Assembly: GCF_900236475.1 (NCBI RefSeq)
Contig: NZ_LT963352.1
Coordinates: 1,116,001 to 1,180,000 of the forward strand
Source: Streptomyces chartreusis NRRL 3882
GTDB lineage: Bacteria > Actinomycetota > Actinomycetes > Streptomycetales > Streptomycetaceae
DNA: 64,000 bases
Direction of reading: 5' to 3'
A model generated the notes under the pieces. The model searched no databases and was not told the DNA's origin. It worked only from the letters and a program-made list of their open reading frames with translations. Positions 17,615-27,825 of this stretch are shown in pieces; the stretch's first letter is position 1; every line of letters starts with the position of its first letter. Made by a program: the position numbers and the translations under genes.

Positions 17615-18493
17615 TTGAACATCGGCATCCCCGACCTCACCACGGTCAGAGCCCGGAATCCCGAGGCCGTCGCCGAGGCGGCCGCCCGCCGGGTGCGCCG
17701 CCCGCTGATCGGCGACAGCGGCCGGCTGATGATCGTGGCCGCCGACCACCCGGCGCGCGGCGCCCTCGGGGTCGGCGACCGGCGCCTGGCCATGGCCGAC
17801 CGCGCCGATCTGCTGGAACGGCTCTGCGTCGCCCTGTCGAGGCCCGGTGTCGACGGGGTGCTCGCCACCGCCGACATCCTGGAGGACCTGCTCCTGCTCG
17901 GGGTGCTGGAGAACAAGGTCGTCATGGGCTCGATGAACCGCGGCGGCCTCGCCGGCGCCACGTTCGAGATGGACGACCGTTTCACCGGCCACCGCGCCGA
18001 GGACATCGCCCGGCTCCGCTTCGACGCGGCCAAGCTCCTGGTCCGCATCGACTACGACGACCCGGGCTCGCTCACCACCCTGGAGTCCACGGCGCGGGCG
18101 ATCGACGCCATGGCGGCCCTGCGACTTCCCCTGTTCGTCGAGCCGTTCATCTCCCGGCGGGTCGACGGCAAGGTGCGCAACGACCTGTCCGCCGAGGCCG
18201 TCACCCGGTCCATCGCCATCTCCTCGGGCCTGGGCGGCACCTCCGCCTACACCTGGCTGAAGCTGCCCGTCACCGACGACCCGGACGACATGGCGCAGGT
18301 CCTGGAGACCTCCACGCTCCCCGTCGTGCTGCTTGGCGGCGAGGTCGGCGGCGACCAGGAGGGCGCGTACGAACGCTGGCGCAAGGCCCTGCGCCTGCCC
18401 ACCGTGCAGGGCATGGTCGTCGGGCGCTCGCTGCTCTATCCGGCCGAGGGCACTGTGGAAGAGGCCGTGGACACGGCCGTCGGCCTGCTCTGA
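17615..18493 (+). CDS. Cgl0159-family aldolase (class I aldolase-like TIM barrel)
   Basis: This 292-residue protein starts at TTG 17615 with GGAG eight bases upstream, 12 bases after iolC. It shows an aldolase-like MIVAADHPARG near residue 38, KLLVRIDYDD with a candidate Schiff-base Lys near 145, LFVEPF near 172 and VVLLGGEVGGD near 240. The family is known from the iol cluster of Corynebacterium glutamicum. It probably replaces IolJ in cleaving 2-deoxy-5-keto-gluconate 6-phosphate to DHAP and malonate semialdehyde, since no fbaA-like IolJ is seen. The 3' end carries a 21-bp tandem repeat. Confidence 0.85.
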   Translation: MNIGIPDLTTVRARNPEAVAEAAARRVRRPLIGDSGRLMIVAADHPARGALGVGDRRLAMADRADLLERLCVALSRPGVDGVLATADILEDLLLLGVLENKVVMGSMNRGGLAGATFEMDDRFTGHRAEDIARLRFDAAKLLVRIDYDDPGSLTTLESTARAIDAMAALRLPLFVEPFISRRVDGKVRNDLSAEAVTRSIAISSGLGGTSAYTWLKLPVTDDPDDMAQVLETSTLPVVLLGGEVGGDQEGAYERWRKALRLPTVQGMVVGRSLLYPAEGTVEEAVDTAVGLL

Positions 18494-18535
18494 TGCATGA
18501 GGCACCTGCTCTGACGCATGCGGCACCTGCTGTGA
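18486..18535 (+). repeat. 21-bp tandem repeat spanning the aldolase stop codon
   Basis: The unit beginning TGCTCTGATGCATGAGGCAC occurs at 18486-18506 and, with two changes, at 18507-18527; a third partial copy ends at 18535. Because 21 is a multiple of three, each copy carries an in-frame TGA, giving three stops in the same frame. It looks like a slippage duplication of the gene end. Confidence 0.85.
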
Positions 18536-18550
18536 TCCGAAAGGGACACG

Positions 18551-19444
18551 ATGACGTTTCACCTTCCCGCGGGTAAGGCCCTCGGCGGCCCCTACATCGT
18601 CGACGTCACGCCGGAGAAGGCCGGCTGGGGATACTCCAGCCTGCGGATCCTGGAGCTGCCGCCGGGCGGCACGCACTCCTTCGAGACCGGCGACAGCGAG
18701 TGGATCGTCGTCCCGCTGAGCGGCGGCTGCACGGTCGCCGCGGCGGACGACTTCGGCCGGGAGACCTTCGAACTCCGCGGCCGCCCGGACGTCTTCAGCG
18801 GCGTCAGCGACTTCGCGTACGTGCCGCGCGACGCCCGGGCGACCGTGACCTCCACCGCCGGCGGCCGGTTCGCGCTGACCGGCGCGCGCTGCACCCGCCG
18901 GCTGCCCGCCCGCTACGGACCCGCCTCCGAGGTCCCCGTGGAGCTGCGGGGCACCGGGAACTGCTCCCGGCAGGTCAACAACTTCGGCGCGGCCGGGGTC
19001 TTCGAGTGCGACAAGCTCATCGCGGTCGAGGTGATCACCCCGGGCGGCAACTGGTCCTCGTTCCCGCCGCACAAGCACGACGAGCACCGGCCGGGCGAGG
19101 AGTCCGTGCTGGAGGAGATCTACTACTTCGAGTTCGCCGGCCACGACGGCATCCCGGGCCTCGGCTACCAGCGCGTCTCCCCGTCCGGCCCGGGCCGGGA
19201 CACCGACGTGCTGGCGGAGGTCCGCGACGGCGATGTCGTCCTGATCCCGGACGGCTGGCACGGGCCGTCGATGGCCACGCCCGGCCACCACATGTACTAC
19301 CTCAACGTCATGGCGGGCCCGGAGGCCGAGCGCGCCTGGCTGATCTGCGACCACCCCGACCACGCCTGGGTCCGCGACACCTGGCCGGACCAGCCGGTCG
19401 ATCCCCGACTCCCTCTCTACACCGCCCCGGAGACCTCCGCATGA
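18551..19444 (+). CDS. iolB: 5-deoxy-glucuronate isomerase IolB
   Basis: The 297-residue bicupin converts 5-deoxy-glucuronate to 5-dehydro-2-deoxy-gluconate, between IolD and IolC. Metal ligands are visible in SFPPHKHDEH near residues 175-184, in the Glu of EEIYYFEF, and in DGWHGPSMATPGHHMYYLN near 237-256. The length fits IolB. It starts at ATG 18551 after AAAGGG and overlaps iolD by four bases (ATGA). Confidence 0.94.
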   Translation: MTFHLPAGKALGGPYIVDVTPEKAGWGYSSLRILELPPGGTHSFETGDSEWIVVPLSGGCTVAAADDFGRETFELRGRPDVFSGVSDFAYVPRDARATVTSTAGGRFALTGARCTRRLPARYGPASEVPVELRGTGNCSRQVNNFGAAGVFECDKLIAVEVITPGGNWSSFPPHKHDEHRPGEESVLEEIYYFEFAGHDGIPGLGYQRVSPSGPGRDTDVLAEVRDGDVVLIPDGWHGPSMATPGHHMYYLNVMAGPEAERAWLICDHPDHAWVRDTWPDQPVDPRLPLYTAPETSA

Positions 19445-21315
19445 GCGCCACCACCCGCCGACTGACGACCGCCCAGGCGCTGGTGCGGTTCCTGTCCGCC
19501 CAGTACACCGAGCGGGACGGCGTCCGGCGCCGGCTGATCGCCGGGACCTGGGGGATCTTCGGCCACGGCAACGTCGCCGGGGTCGGCCAGGCGCTGCTGG
19601 AGGCGGGCGAGCACGTCATGCCGTTCCACCAGGGCCGCAACGAGCAGTCCATGGTGCACGCGGCCGTCGGCTACGCCCGGCAGCTCAACCGCCTGTCCGC
19701 GCAGGCCGTGACGACCTCCATCGGCCCGGGCGCCACCAACCTGGTCACCGGCGCCGCCCTGGCGACGATCAACCGGCTCCCGGTGCTGCTCCTGCCCGGC
19801 GACTACTTCGCCACGCACTCCGCCGACCCGCTGCTCCAGCAGCTGGAGCACCCGGTGGAGGCCGACGTGTCGGTCAACGACACGCTGCGCCCGGTGTCGA
19901 GGTACTTCGACCGGATCACCCGCCCCGAGGCGCTGATCCCCTCGGCGCTCCAGGCCATGCGCGTGCTGGCCGACCCCGCCGAGACCGGCGCCGTCACCCT
20001 CGCCCTGCCGCAGGACGTGCAGGCGGAGGCGTACGACTGGCCGGAGGAGTTCTTCGCCGAGCGCGTCTGGTACGTACGGCGTCCCGCGCCGGACCCGGTG
20101 GAGCTGACGGCGGCCGTCGAGGCGATCCGGTCGGCGAAGCGGCCCCTGATCGTGGCGGGCGGCGGCGTCCACCACAGCGAGGCCGAGACGGCGCTGCAGG
20201 CTTTCGTGGACGCCACCGGCATCCCCGTCGCCTCCACCCAGGCCGGCAAGGGCGCGCTGCGGTACGACCACCCCGCCGACCTCGGCGGCATCGGCCACAC
20301 CGGCACGGCGGTCAGCGACGACCTCGCCCGCACGGCCGACCTCGTGATCGGTGTCGGCACCCGCTACACGGACTTCACCACGGCCTCCGGCACGCTCTTC
20401 CAGAACCCGGGCGTGCGGTTCCTCAACCTCAACATCACCGGCTTCGACGCGCACAAGCTGGCGGCACGGACGCTGGTCTGCGACGCGAGGGCCGGTCTGG
20501 AGCTGCTCCGCGAGGCGCTCGCCGGTCACCGGGTGGAGGCTTCCTACGAAGCCGAGTACCGCGCCGGCAAGGAGCGCTGGGACGAGGTCGTCGAGGCCGC
20601 CTACCGCGCCGGCGACGAGAACGCGGTCCCGACGCAGACGCAGGTCCTCGGCGCGCTGGACGCGGCCGTGGGCGACGACGACGTGGTGATCAACGCGGCC
20701 GGTTCGCTCCCCGGCGACCTGCACAAGCTGTGGCGCTCCCGCAGCCCGCGCCAGTACCACCTGGAGTACGGCTACTCCTGCATGGGCTACGAGATCCCGG
20801 CCGGCATCGGCGTCCAGCAGGCCGCTCCCGGTACGCCGGTGTGGGCGCTGGTCGGCGACGGAACCTACCTGATGATGCCGACGGAGATCGTCACGGCCGT
20901 CCAGGAGGGCCTGCCGGTCAACATCGTCCTCATCCAGAACCACGGCTACGCCTCCATCGGCGGCCTGTCGGAGGAGACCGGCGGCGAGCGGTTCGGCACC
21001 GCCTACCGGTTCCGGGCCGCCGACGGCACCTTCACCGGCGCCCCGCTCCCCGTCGACCTGGCCGCCAACGCGGCCAGCCTCGGCATGGACGTGCTGCGCG
21101 CCAAGACCGTGCGCGAGCTGCGCGAGGCGCTAGCCACGGCCCGTGCCTCCGACCGGCCGACGTGCGTGTACGTCGAGACCGACCCGGCCCCGACCGCTCC
21201 CCCGGCCGAGGCCTGGTGGGACGTGCCGGTGGCCGAGACCGCCTCCCGCGAGGCCGCCGTCGCGGCCCGCGAGCGCTACGACCGCCAGGTCGCCGGACGC
21301 CGCCGCCACCTCTGA
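19441..21315 (+). CDS. iolD: 3D-(3,5/4)-trihydroxycyclohexane-1,2-dione acylhydrolase IolD
   Basis: This 624-residue thiamine-diphosphate enzyme opens the cyclohexanedione ring to 5-deoxy-glucuronate. The N-terminal pyrimidine-binding domain includes GHGNVAGVGQAL and the HQGRNEQSMVHAAVGYAR segment with the catalytic Glu. The C-terminal domain has the GDG...N-type TPP/Mg motif as VGDGTYLMMPTEI with downstream QNHGYASIGGL near residues 472-505. The start is fixed by the ATGA overlap with iolB. Confidence 0.95.
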   Translation: MSATTRRLTTAQALVRFLSAQYTERDGVRRRLIAGTWGIFGHGNVAGVGQALLEAGEHVMPFHQGRNEQSMVHAAVGYARQLNRLSAQAVTTSIGPGATNLVTGAALATINRLPVLLLPGDYFATHSADPLLQQLEHPVEADVSVNDTLRPVSRYFDRITRPEALIPSALQAMRVLADPAETGAVTLALPQDVQAEAYDWPEEFFAERVWYVRRPAPDPVELTAAVEAIRSAKRPLIVAGGGVHHSEAETALQAFVDATGIPVASTQAGKGALRYDHPADLGGIGHTGTAVSDDLARTADLVIGVGTRYTDFTTASGTLFQNPGVRFLNLNITGFDAHKLAARTLVCDARAGLELLREALAGHRVEASYEAEYRAGKERWDEVVEAAYRAGDENAVPTQTQVLGALDAAVGDDDVVINAAGSLPGDLHKLWRSRSPRQYHLEYGYSCMGYEIPAGIGVQQAAPGTPVWALVGDGTYLMMPTEIVTAVQEGLPVNIVLIQNHGYASIGGLSEETGGERFGTAYRFRAADGTFTGAPLPVDLAANAASLGMDVLRAKTVRELREALATARASDRPTCVYVETDPAPTAPPAEAWWDVPVAETASREAAVAARERYDRQVAGRRRHL

Positions 21316-21367
21316 ACTCCCGCGAACTCCCCGCGAACTCAGGCTCCACGAAAGGCCCTTGCGCACC

Positions 21368-22873
<1,506 letters not shown>

Positions 22874-22895
22874 CCCGCGAAAGGGGGGTTCGTCC

Positions 22896-23681
22896 ATGGC
22901 GAAGACCGGTGGCCGGGCACGTACCGCGGCCGCGCCTGCGCTCAGCTCGCTGGACTTCGCCCTGGACCGGGGCAGTCCCGTGCCGCTGTACTACCAGCTC
23001 GCCCAGCAGCTGGAGGCGGCGATCGAGCACGGGGTCCTCGCCCCGGGGAACCTCCTGGGCAACGAGGTCGACCTCTCGGTGCGCCTCGGTCTGTCCCGTC
23101 CCACCGTCCGCCAGGCCATCCAGTCCCTCGTCGACAAGGGGCTGCTGGTCCGGCGGCGCGGGGTGGGCACGCAGGTGGTGCACAGCCAGGTCAAGCGCCC
23201 GCTTGAGCTGAGCAGCCTCTACGACGACCTGGAGGAGGCCGGGCAGGGGCCCACCACCCAGGTCGTGCGCCACGAGGTCGTCCCGGCCTCCTGCGACGTG
23301 GCCGCCGCCCTCGGCGTCGCGGAGGGCAGCGAGGTCACCGTCCTGGACCGGCTGCGCTGCACCCACGGCCAGCCGGTGGCCCTGCTGTGCAACTACCTGC
23401 CGGCGTCTCTCCTGGACCTCGACGACGCCCGCCTGGAGTCGACCGGCCTGTACCGCATGATGCGCTCGGCGGGCGTCACCCTGCACAGCGCCCGGCAGCG
23501 CGTCAGCGCCCGCGCGGCCACCGCGGAGGAGGCCGCCCGCCTGGACGAGGAGGAGGGGGCGGCGCTGCTCACCATGCAGCGCACGGCGTACGACGACACC
23601 GGGCGCCCCGTCGAGTACGGAACGCACATCTACCGGGCCTCGCGCTACACCTTCGACTTCCAGTTGCTGGTCAGGCCTTGA
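22896..23681 (+). CDS. GntR-family (HutC/UTRA) regulator, probable IolR
   Basis: This 261-residue protein has a winged helix-turn-helix near residues 25-95 (SVRLGLSRPTVRQAIQSLVDKGLLVRRRG) and a UTRA ligand-binding domain to the end. It is the last gene of the iol operon, 22 bases after iolA, a common place for the pathway repressor. It probably responds to an inositol metabolite and acts at the 16304-16624 region. Its stop codon overlaps the -35 element of the next promoter (TTGACG at 23678). Confidence 0.85.
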   Translation: MAKTGGRARTAAAPALSSLDFALDRGSPVPLYYQLAQQLEAAIEHGVLAPGNLLGNEVDLSVRLGLSRPTVRQAIQSLVDKGLLVRRRGVGTQVVHSQVKRPLELSSLYDDLEEAGQGPTTQVVRHEVVPASCDVAAALGVAEGSEVTVLDRLRCTHGQPVALLCNYLPASLLDLDDARLESTGLYRMMRSAGVTLHSARQRVSARAATAEEAARLDEEEGAALLTMQRTAYDDTGRPVEYGTHIYRASRYTFDFQLLVRP

Positions 23682-23732
23682 CGGACCGCGAACACAGGTG
23701 CAAAGTCGTACATATACACCGTAAACATACGG
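23678..23732 (+). promoter_or_regulatory. Promoter and 26-bp palindromic operator upstream of the galE-like gene
   Basis: TTGACG (23678-23683) is followed 29 bases from its first base by a 26-bp imperfect palindrome at 23707-23732. The left half is CGTACATATAC and the right half GTAAACATACGG around a three-base centre. The same dyad with the same offset recurs at 26835 and 30152. The dyad covers the expected transcription start, which suggests repression. Confidence 0.65.
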
Positions 23733-23769
23733 TTCCGACCCGACCGCACCCGACGCGGGAGTCGCAGGC

Positions 23770-24870
23770 ATGGCTCGCTGGAATGCGTCGCCGACCGCTC
23801 GAGGAGCCGGTCCCTCATGGGCGCCCTCGACCGTCCTCGTCACGGGCGGTGCCGGTTTCATCGGCAGCCACACCTGCGTGGAACTGCTCGACCACGGCTA
23901 CGAGGTGATCGTGGTCGACAACTACTCCAACAGCACTCCGCAGGTCTTCGCCCGGGTGGAACGGATCGCCGGCCGCTTCGTCGGCGCCGTCTACGAACTG
24001 GACATCCGTGATCGGCACGCCCTCTCGGCCGTCTTCGACCGACACCCCGTGGACGCCGTCGTGCACTTCGCCGCGCACAAGGCGGGGGGCGCGTCGACAC
24101 GGATGCCCGTCGCGTACTACGACACCAACGTCGGCGGCACCACCGCCCTGCTGCGGACCATGCACGAGCACGGCGTGCGCCGGCTGGTCTACCCGTCCTC
24201 CTGCTGGATCTACGGCGACGCCGGGCGCGGCCCGCTCGACGAGACCACGCCCGCCCGGCCCGGCACGCCGTACGCGGCCTCGAAGTGGATCTGCGAACAG
24301 ATCCTCGCGGACATCTGCCGCCGCGATCCCGACTACACGGTGCTGTGCCTGCGCCATCCCGTGCCGGCCGGGGCCCATCCCAGCGGCCTGCTCGGCGAGG
24401 ACCCGCGACACACGCCCGAGAACCTGCTGCCGTACCTCGCGCAGGTGGCCGTCGGCCGGCGCGAGCGGCTCTCCGTGTTCGGCGACGACTATCCGACCCG
24501 CGACGGCACCGGTGTCCGGGACTATCTGCACATCATGGACGCCGTCGAAGCGCACCGGGTGGCACTCGACCACCTGGGCGGCGAGCCGGGCATGCACGTG
24601 TACAACCTGGGAGGCGGCTCGGGCAGTTCGGTCCTCGACGTGGTCGACGCGTTCTCCAGGGCGTGCGGCAGACCCCTGCCGTACGCCGTCGCGCCCCGTC
24701 GGCCCGGGGACGTCGCCGAGCTGGTCGCCGACGCCACGGCGGTGACACGGGCCTGGGGCTGGCACCCCACCAGGAGCCTGTCCGACGTGTGCCGGGACGC
24801 CTGGCGCTTCCAGCGGCTCAACCCGGACGGCTATGTGGAGTCCGCGCGGCGCCCGGAGACGAAGCACTAG
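23770..24870 (+). CDS. GalE-like NAD-dependent epimerase/dehydratase
   Basis: The 366-residue protein is an extended SDR with the NAD motif VLVTGGAGFIGSHTC near residues 22-36 and catalytic YAASK near 167-171. The overall pattern (YYDTNVGGT, DYLHIMDAVEAH, YNLGGGSGSSVLDV) is that of UDP-glucose/galactose 4-epimerases. Several core positions differ from GalE: the Ser-Ser-Ala-Thr-Val-Tyr strand reads SSCWIYG, and the LRYFNPVGAH strand reads LRHPVPAGAH. Substrate or activity may therefore have changed. ATG 23770 follows GGGAG; another ATG at 23817 is out of frame. It probably supplies a UDP-sugar to the following polysaccharide genes. Its stop shares CTAG with the convergent GH15 gene. Confidence 0.8.
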   Translation: MARWNASPTARGAGPSWAPSTVLVTGGAGFIGSHTCVELLDHGYEVIVVDNYSNSTPQVFARVERIAGRFVGAVYELDIRDRHALSAVFDRHPVDAVVHFAAHKAGGASTRMPVAYYDTNVGGTTALLRTMHEHGVRRLVYPSSCWIYGDAGRGPLDETTPARPGTPYAASKWICEQILADICRRDPDYTVLCLRHPVPAGAHPSGLLGEDPRHTPENLLPYLAQVAVGRRERLSVFGDDYPTRDGTGVRDYLHIMDAVEAHRVALDHLGGEPGMHVYNLGGGSGSSVLDVVDAFSRACGRPLPYAVAPRRPGDVAELVADATAVTRAWGWHPTRSLSDVCRDAWRFQRLNPDGYVESARRPETKH

Positions 24871-26711
24871 GGCGGCGTGCCAGCCGGTGCAGGACTGACC
24901 CGCACAGGCGGTGACGGGGACGGGGGCGGCGGCCGGGACAGGCCGAACGCCGTCTCCACCAGCGCGATATGGCTGAACGCCTTGGGCGCGTTGCCCAGTT
25001 GGCGGCCTGCGTCCGGGTCCCACTGCTCGGCCAGCAGACCGACGTCGTTACGGATGGCGAGGACCCGTTCGAAGGCCTCCCGGGCCTCCTGGCGATGCCC
25101 CGTCGCGGCGAGGGCGTCGGCGTACCACAGGGAGCAGGAGACGAACGTGCCCTCGTCGCCGTCGATGCCGTCCGGGTGCCCGGCCCCGGCGCCGCCCGGC
25201 GCGTACCGGCGTACGAACCCTCCACGCCGTAGGCCGCCGATGGCACGCACGGTGCCGCGCACCCGCTCGTCACGGGCGGGCAGGAAACCGACCCGGGGGA
25301 TGAGCAGAGCCGAGGCGTCCAGGCGGGGCTCGCCGTAGGACTGCACGAAGGACCGCTGGGCGCCGTCCCAGCCCTCCCGGCAGACCTGCCGGTGCACCTC
25401 CTCGCGCATGGCCCGCCACTCGCCGGAGGACCCGTTGCGCCCGAGCAGTTCGCCCATGCGCACGGCACGGTCGGCGGCCACCCACGCCATGACCTTGGAG
25501 TGCGTGAACTGCCGCCGCGGACCGCCCGTCTGCCACAGCCCCTGGTCCGGTTCGCGCCAGTGCCGGAGCAGGAATCCCATGAGCGCCTCGACCAGGTCCC
25601 AGACGCGGGCCGGCATGGGGATGCCGGCGCTCAGCGACAGCCACAGCGTGTCCATGACCTCGCCGTACACGTCCAGTTGGAAGGTGTCCTCCGCCGAGGT
25701 GCCGAACCGCACGGGCCGGGAGCCCTCGTAACCGGACAGCCAGGGCGCCTCGGTCTCGGACAGCAGTCGCTGGCCCTTGACGCCGTAGACGGTCTGGAGG
25801 CCGGCGGGGTCGCCGGCGACGGCACGCACCAGCCAGTCCAGCCAGGCGGCGGCCTCGTCCCGGTATCCGCTGCGCAGCAGGCAGGACAGGGCGCTGGTGG
25901 AGTCTCGCAGCCAGCAGTACCGGTAGTCCCAGTTGCGCTCGCCCCCGGGACAGCCGGGCAGCGAGGTGGTGGGTGCGGCGACGATGCCGCCCGTGGGGGC
26001 GTAGGTGAGCGCTTTGAGGGTGAGGAGGGAACGCATCACGGCGTCGCGCCACGGCCCCTGGTAGCGGCATTGCGCCGCCCAGCGTCGCCAGAAGTCGACG
26101 GTCTCCTTCAGGGCCGTCTCCGCCGGGACGGACAGGGGCGTGGGCGGCACGGGCCGGCGGGACGGGGTCCATCCCAGGGTCAGGGCCAGGCGGCGCCCCG
26201 CCGTGACCGTGAAGTCCCAGACGGTGGCGTCCGGGTCGCCCGTGTCCCGCACCTCGCCGTCCCCGCCGAGCCAGACGGCGTCCGGCCCGGCGACCGCGAC
26301 GGTGCAGTGGCCGACCTCCCGCACCCACGGGACGACGCGGCCCTGGTGGAACCGGAGCCGAAGTTCGCTGCGCACGTCGACCGTGCCGGACAGACCCTCG
26401 ACGAGGCGGACGATGCACGGCACTTCGGCACGCGGCCGCATCAGATCCGTGACCCGCACCGTCCCCGTCGGCGTCTCCCACACGGAGTCCAGGACCAGCG
26501 TGTCGGTCCGGTAGGAGCGGCGCGTGCAGGGACCGCCGGACAGCGGGGCGACGCGCCAGCGTCCGTTGTCCTCGGTGCCCAGCAGTGCCGCCAGGCAGGC
26601 CGGGGAGTCGAAGCGGGGCAGGCAGAGCCAGTCGACCGACCCGTCCCGGCCGACCATGGCGGCCGTCTCCAGATCGCCGATGAGGGCGTAATCCTCAATG
26701 GGTGCGTTCAT
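24867..26711 (-). CDS. Glycoside hydrolase family 15 protein (glucoamylase/trehalase type)
   Basis: The 614-residue protein starts with the usual actinobacterial GH15 N-terminus (PIEDYALIGDLETAAMVGRDGSVDWLC split over residues 4-30), a beta-sandwich domain, then an (alpha/alpha)6 barrel with RNWDYRYCWLRDST near 280-295 and WVAADRAVRMGE near 425. GH15 enzymes release glucose from starch-like glucans or trehalose. No signal peptide is seen, so it is probably cytoplasmic. The ATG at 26711 is preferred over a GTG 39 bases upstream because conserved sequence begins there. It is the only minus-strand gene inside the polysaccharide cluster and meets the galE-like gene with a four-base overlap of stops. 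Confidence 0.88.
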   Translation of the reverse strand: MNAPIEDYALIGDLETAAMVGRDGSVDWLCLPRFDSPACLAALLGTEDNGRWRVAPLSGGPCTRRSYRTDTLVLDSVWETPTGTVRVTDLMRPRAEVPCIVRLVEGLSGTVDVRSELRLRFHQGRVVPWVREVGHCTVAVAGPDAVWLGGDGEVRDTGDPDATVWDFTVTAGRRLALTLGWTPSRRPVPPTPLSVPAETALKETVDFWRRWAAQCRYQGPWRDAVMRSLLTLKALTYAPTGGIVAAPTTSLPGCPGGERNWDYRYCWLRDSTSALSCLLRSGYRDEAAAWLDWLVRAVAGDPAGLQTVYGVKGQRLLSETEAPWLSGYEGSRPVRFGTSAEDTFQLDVYGEVMDTLWLSLSAGIPMPARVWDLVEALMGFLLRHWREPDQGLWQTGGPRRQFTHSKVMAWVAADRAVRMGELLGRNGSSGEWRAMREEVHRQVCREGWDGAQRSFVQSYGEPRLDASALLIPRVGFLPARDERVRGTVRAIGGLRRGGFVRRYAPGGAGAGHPDGIDGDEGTFVSCSLWYADALAATGHRQEAREAFERVLAIRNDVGLLAEQWDPDAGRQLGNAPKAFSHIALVETAFGLSRPPPPSPSPPVRVSPAPAGTPP

Positions 26712-26807
26712 GATCGGGATCACGCCGCCGTGCACTTCGCCGCTTTCCACCCTACGCCGGACGTAGTGCCGCGCCCAGGGCTCTCGACCAGGAGAAACGC
26801 CCTGCCC

Positions 26808-26860
26808 TTGACCTCAGGGACAAAAGGGGCAAGATGTACGTATACGTCGTAAATATATGG
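26808..26860 (+). promoter_or_regulatory. Promoter and 26-bp palindromic operator upstream of the GT2 gene
   Basis: TTGACC at 26808-26813 precedes the shared dyad at 26835-26860, which starts 27 bases from the -35 start. The dyad reads TGTACGTATACGTCGTAAAT then ATATGG. The start codon follows 39 bases later. Confidence 0.65.
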
Positions 26861-26899
26861 CGTCACACCGAGGATCCTTCACTCGGAGACAACGGCACC

Positions 26900-27694
26900 A
26901 TGAACCACACGCCTCACCTGACCGAGCAGCCCGTCTCCCTTGCGGACCACGCCGCGCACCCCTTGCGCCGGGCCGCGGACCACCCCCCGCCGCGGGCCAC
27001 CGTCAGCCTGGTCGTGCCCGCCCGGAACGAGGCACGCAACATCCCCTGGGTCTTCGAGCAGATCCCGGACTGCGTCGACGAGGTCATCCTGGTCGACGGA
27101 GACTCCGTGGACGCCACGGTGCACATGGCGACCCGGTGCCTGCCGACCGTCCGCCCCGTCGCACAGAGCGGTCCTGGAAAGGGGAACGCCCTGCGCACCG
27201 GCTTCCTCTCCGCGACCGGCGACTACATCGTGATGATGGACGCGGACGGCAGCATGCTGCCCGGGGAGATCCCGCACTACCTGCACTTCCTCGACAACGG
27301 CTTCGACTTCGTCAAGGGCTCGCGGTTCATCGCGGGCGGCGGATCACTGGACATCACGCGCTTCCGCCGGTTCGGCAACCGCGTGCTCCTGACCGCCGTG
27401 AACCACCTGTACGACGCGCAGCTGACGGACCTGTGCTACGGGTTCTGCGCCTTCCGCCGGGACTTCCTGGACGATCTCGACCTGCACTCGTCCGGATTCG
27501 AGATCGAGACCGAGATGATTGCGCACGCCCTGCGCTCGGGGCTGCGCATCGCCGAGGTCCCGAGCCTCGAACTGCCCCGGCGCAGTGGGCGTTCCAACCT
27601 GCACGCGATATCCGACGGCCGGCGGGTGCTGCGCACGCTGCTCTCGGAGCGGCCGGGCACGCGGCAGGCACGACGCCCCGCGGCGAGTGGCTGA
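26900..27694 (+). CDS. Glycosyltransferase family 2 (DPM1/polyprenyl-phosphate type)
   Basis: This 264-residue GT-A protein has VSLVVPARNEARNIPWVFEQI near residues 34-54, split as usual for GT2, and the metal-binding DAD motif in YIVMMDADGSM near 116. LCYGFCAFRRDFLDDL near 185 contacts the acceptor in this family. No C-terminal membrane spans are present, so it resembles dolichol/polyprenyl-phosphate mannosyl- or glucosyltransferases that charge a lipid carrier. The ATG at 26900 follows CGGAGA at about eight bases. Confidence 0.85.
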   Translation: MNHTPHLTEQPVSLADHAAHPLRRAADHPPPRATVSLVVPARNEARNIPWVFEQIPDCVDEVILVDGDSVDATVHMATRCLPTVRPVAQSGPGKGNALRTGFLSATGDYIVMMDADGSMLPGEIPHYLHFLDNGFDFVKGSRFIAGGGSLDITRFRRFGNRVLLTAVNHLYDAQLTDLCYGFCAFRRDFLDDLDLHSSGFEIETEMIAHALRSGLRIAEVPSLELPRRSGRSNLHAISDGRRVLRTLLSERPGTRQARRPAASG

Positions 27695-27825
27695 GCTGCG
27701 TAGCCCGTGGTGGACTGATCACCGACGGTGGCCGCAGCATGCCGGCGCGCCATGACGGCCCGTAGGCCGCGGGCACGTCGTCGTACGGCACCGCACAGGG
27801 ACAGGACGTCAGGCCGGAGTCATCG

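Noticed and set aside
16577..19363. Open 928-codon frame on the minus strand
   Set aside because: It is antisense to iolC, the aldolase and iolB and is composed of Arg/Gly/Val-rich shadow sequence from high-GC codon bias.
23817..24011. Alternative start of the GalE-like gene at ATG 23817
   Set aside because: It has a ribosome site but is out of frame with the Rossmann motif.
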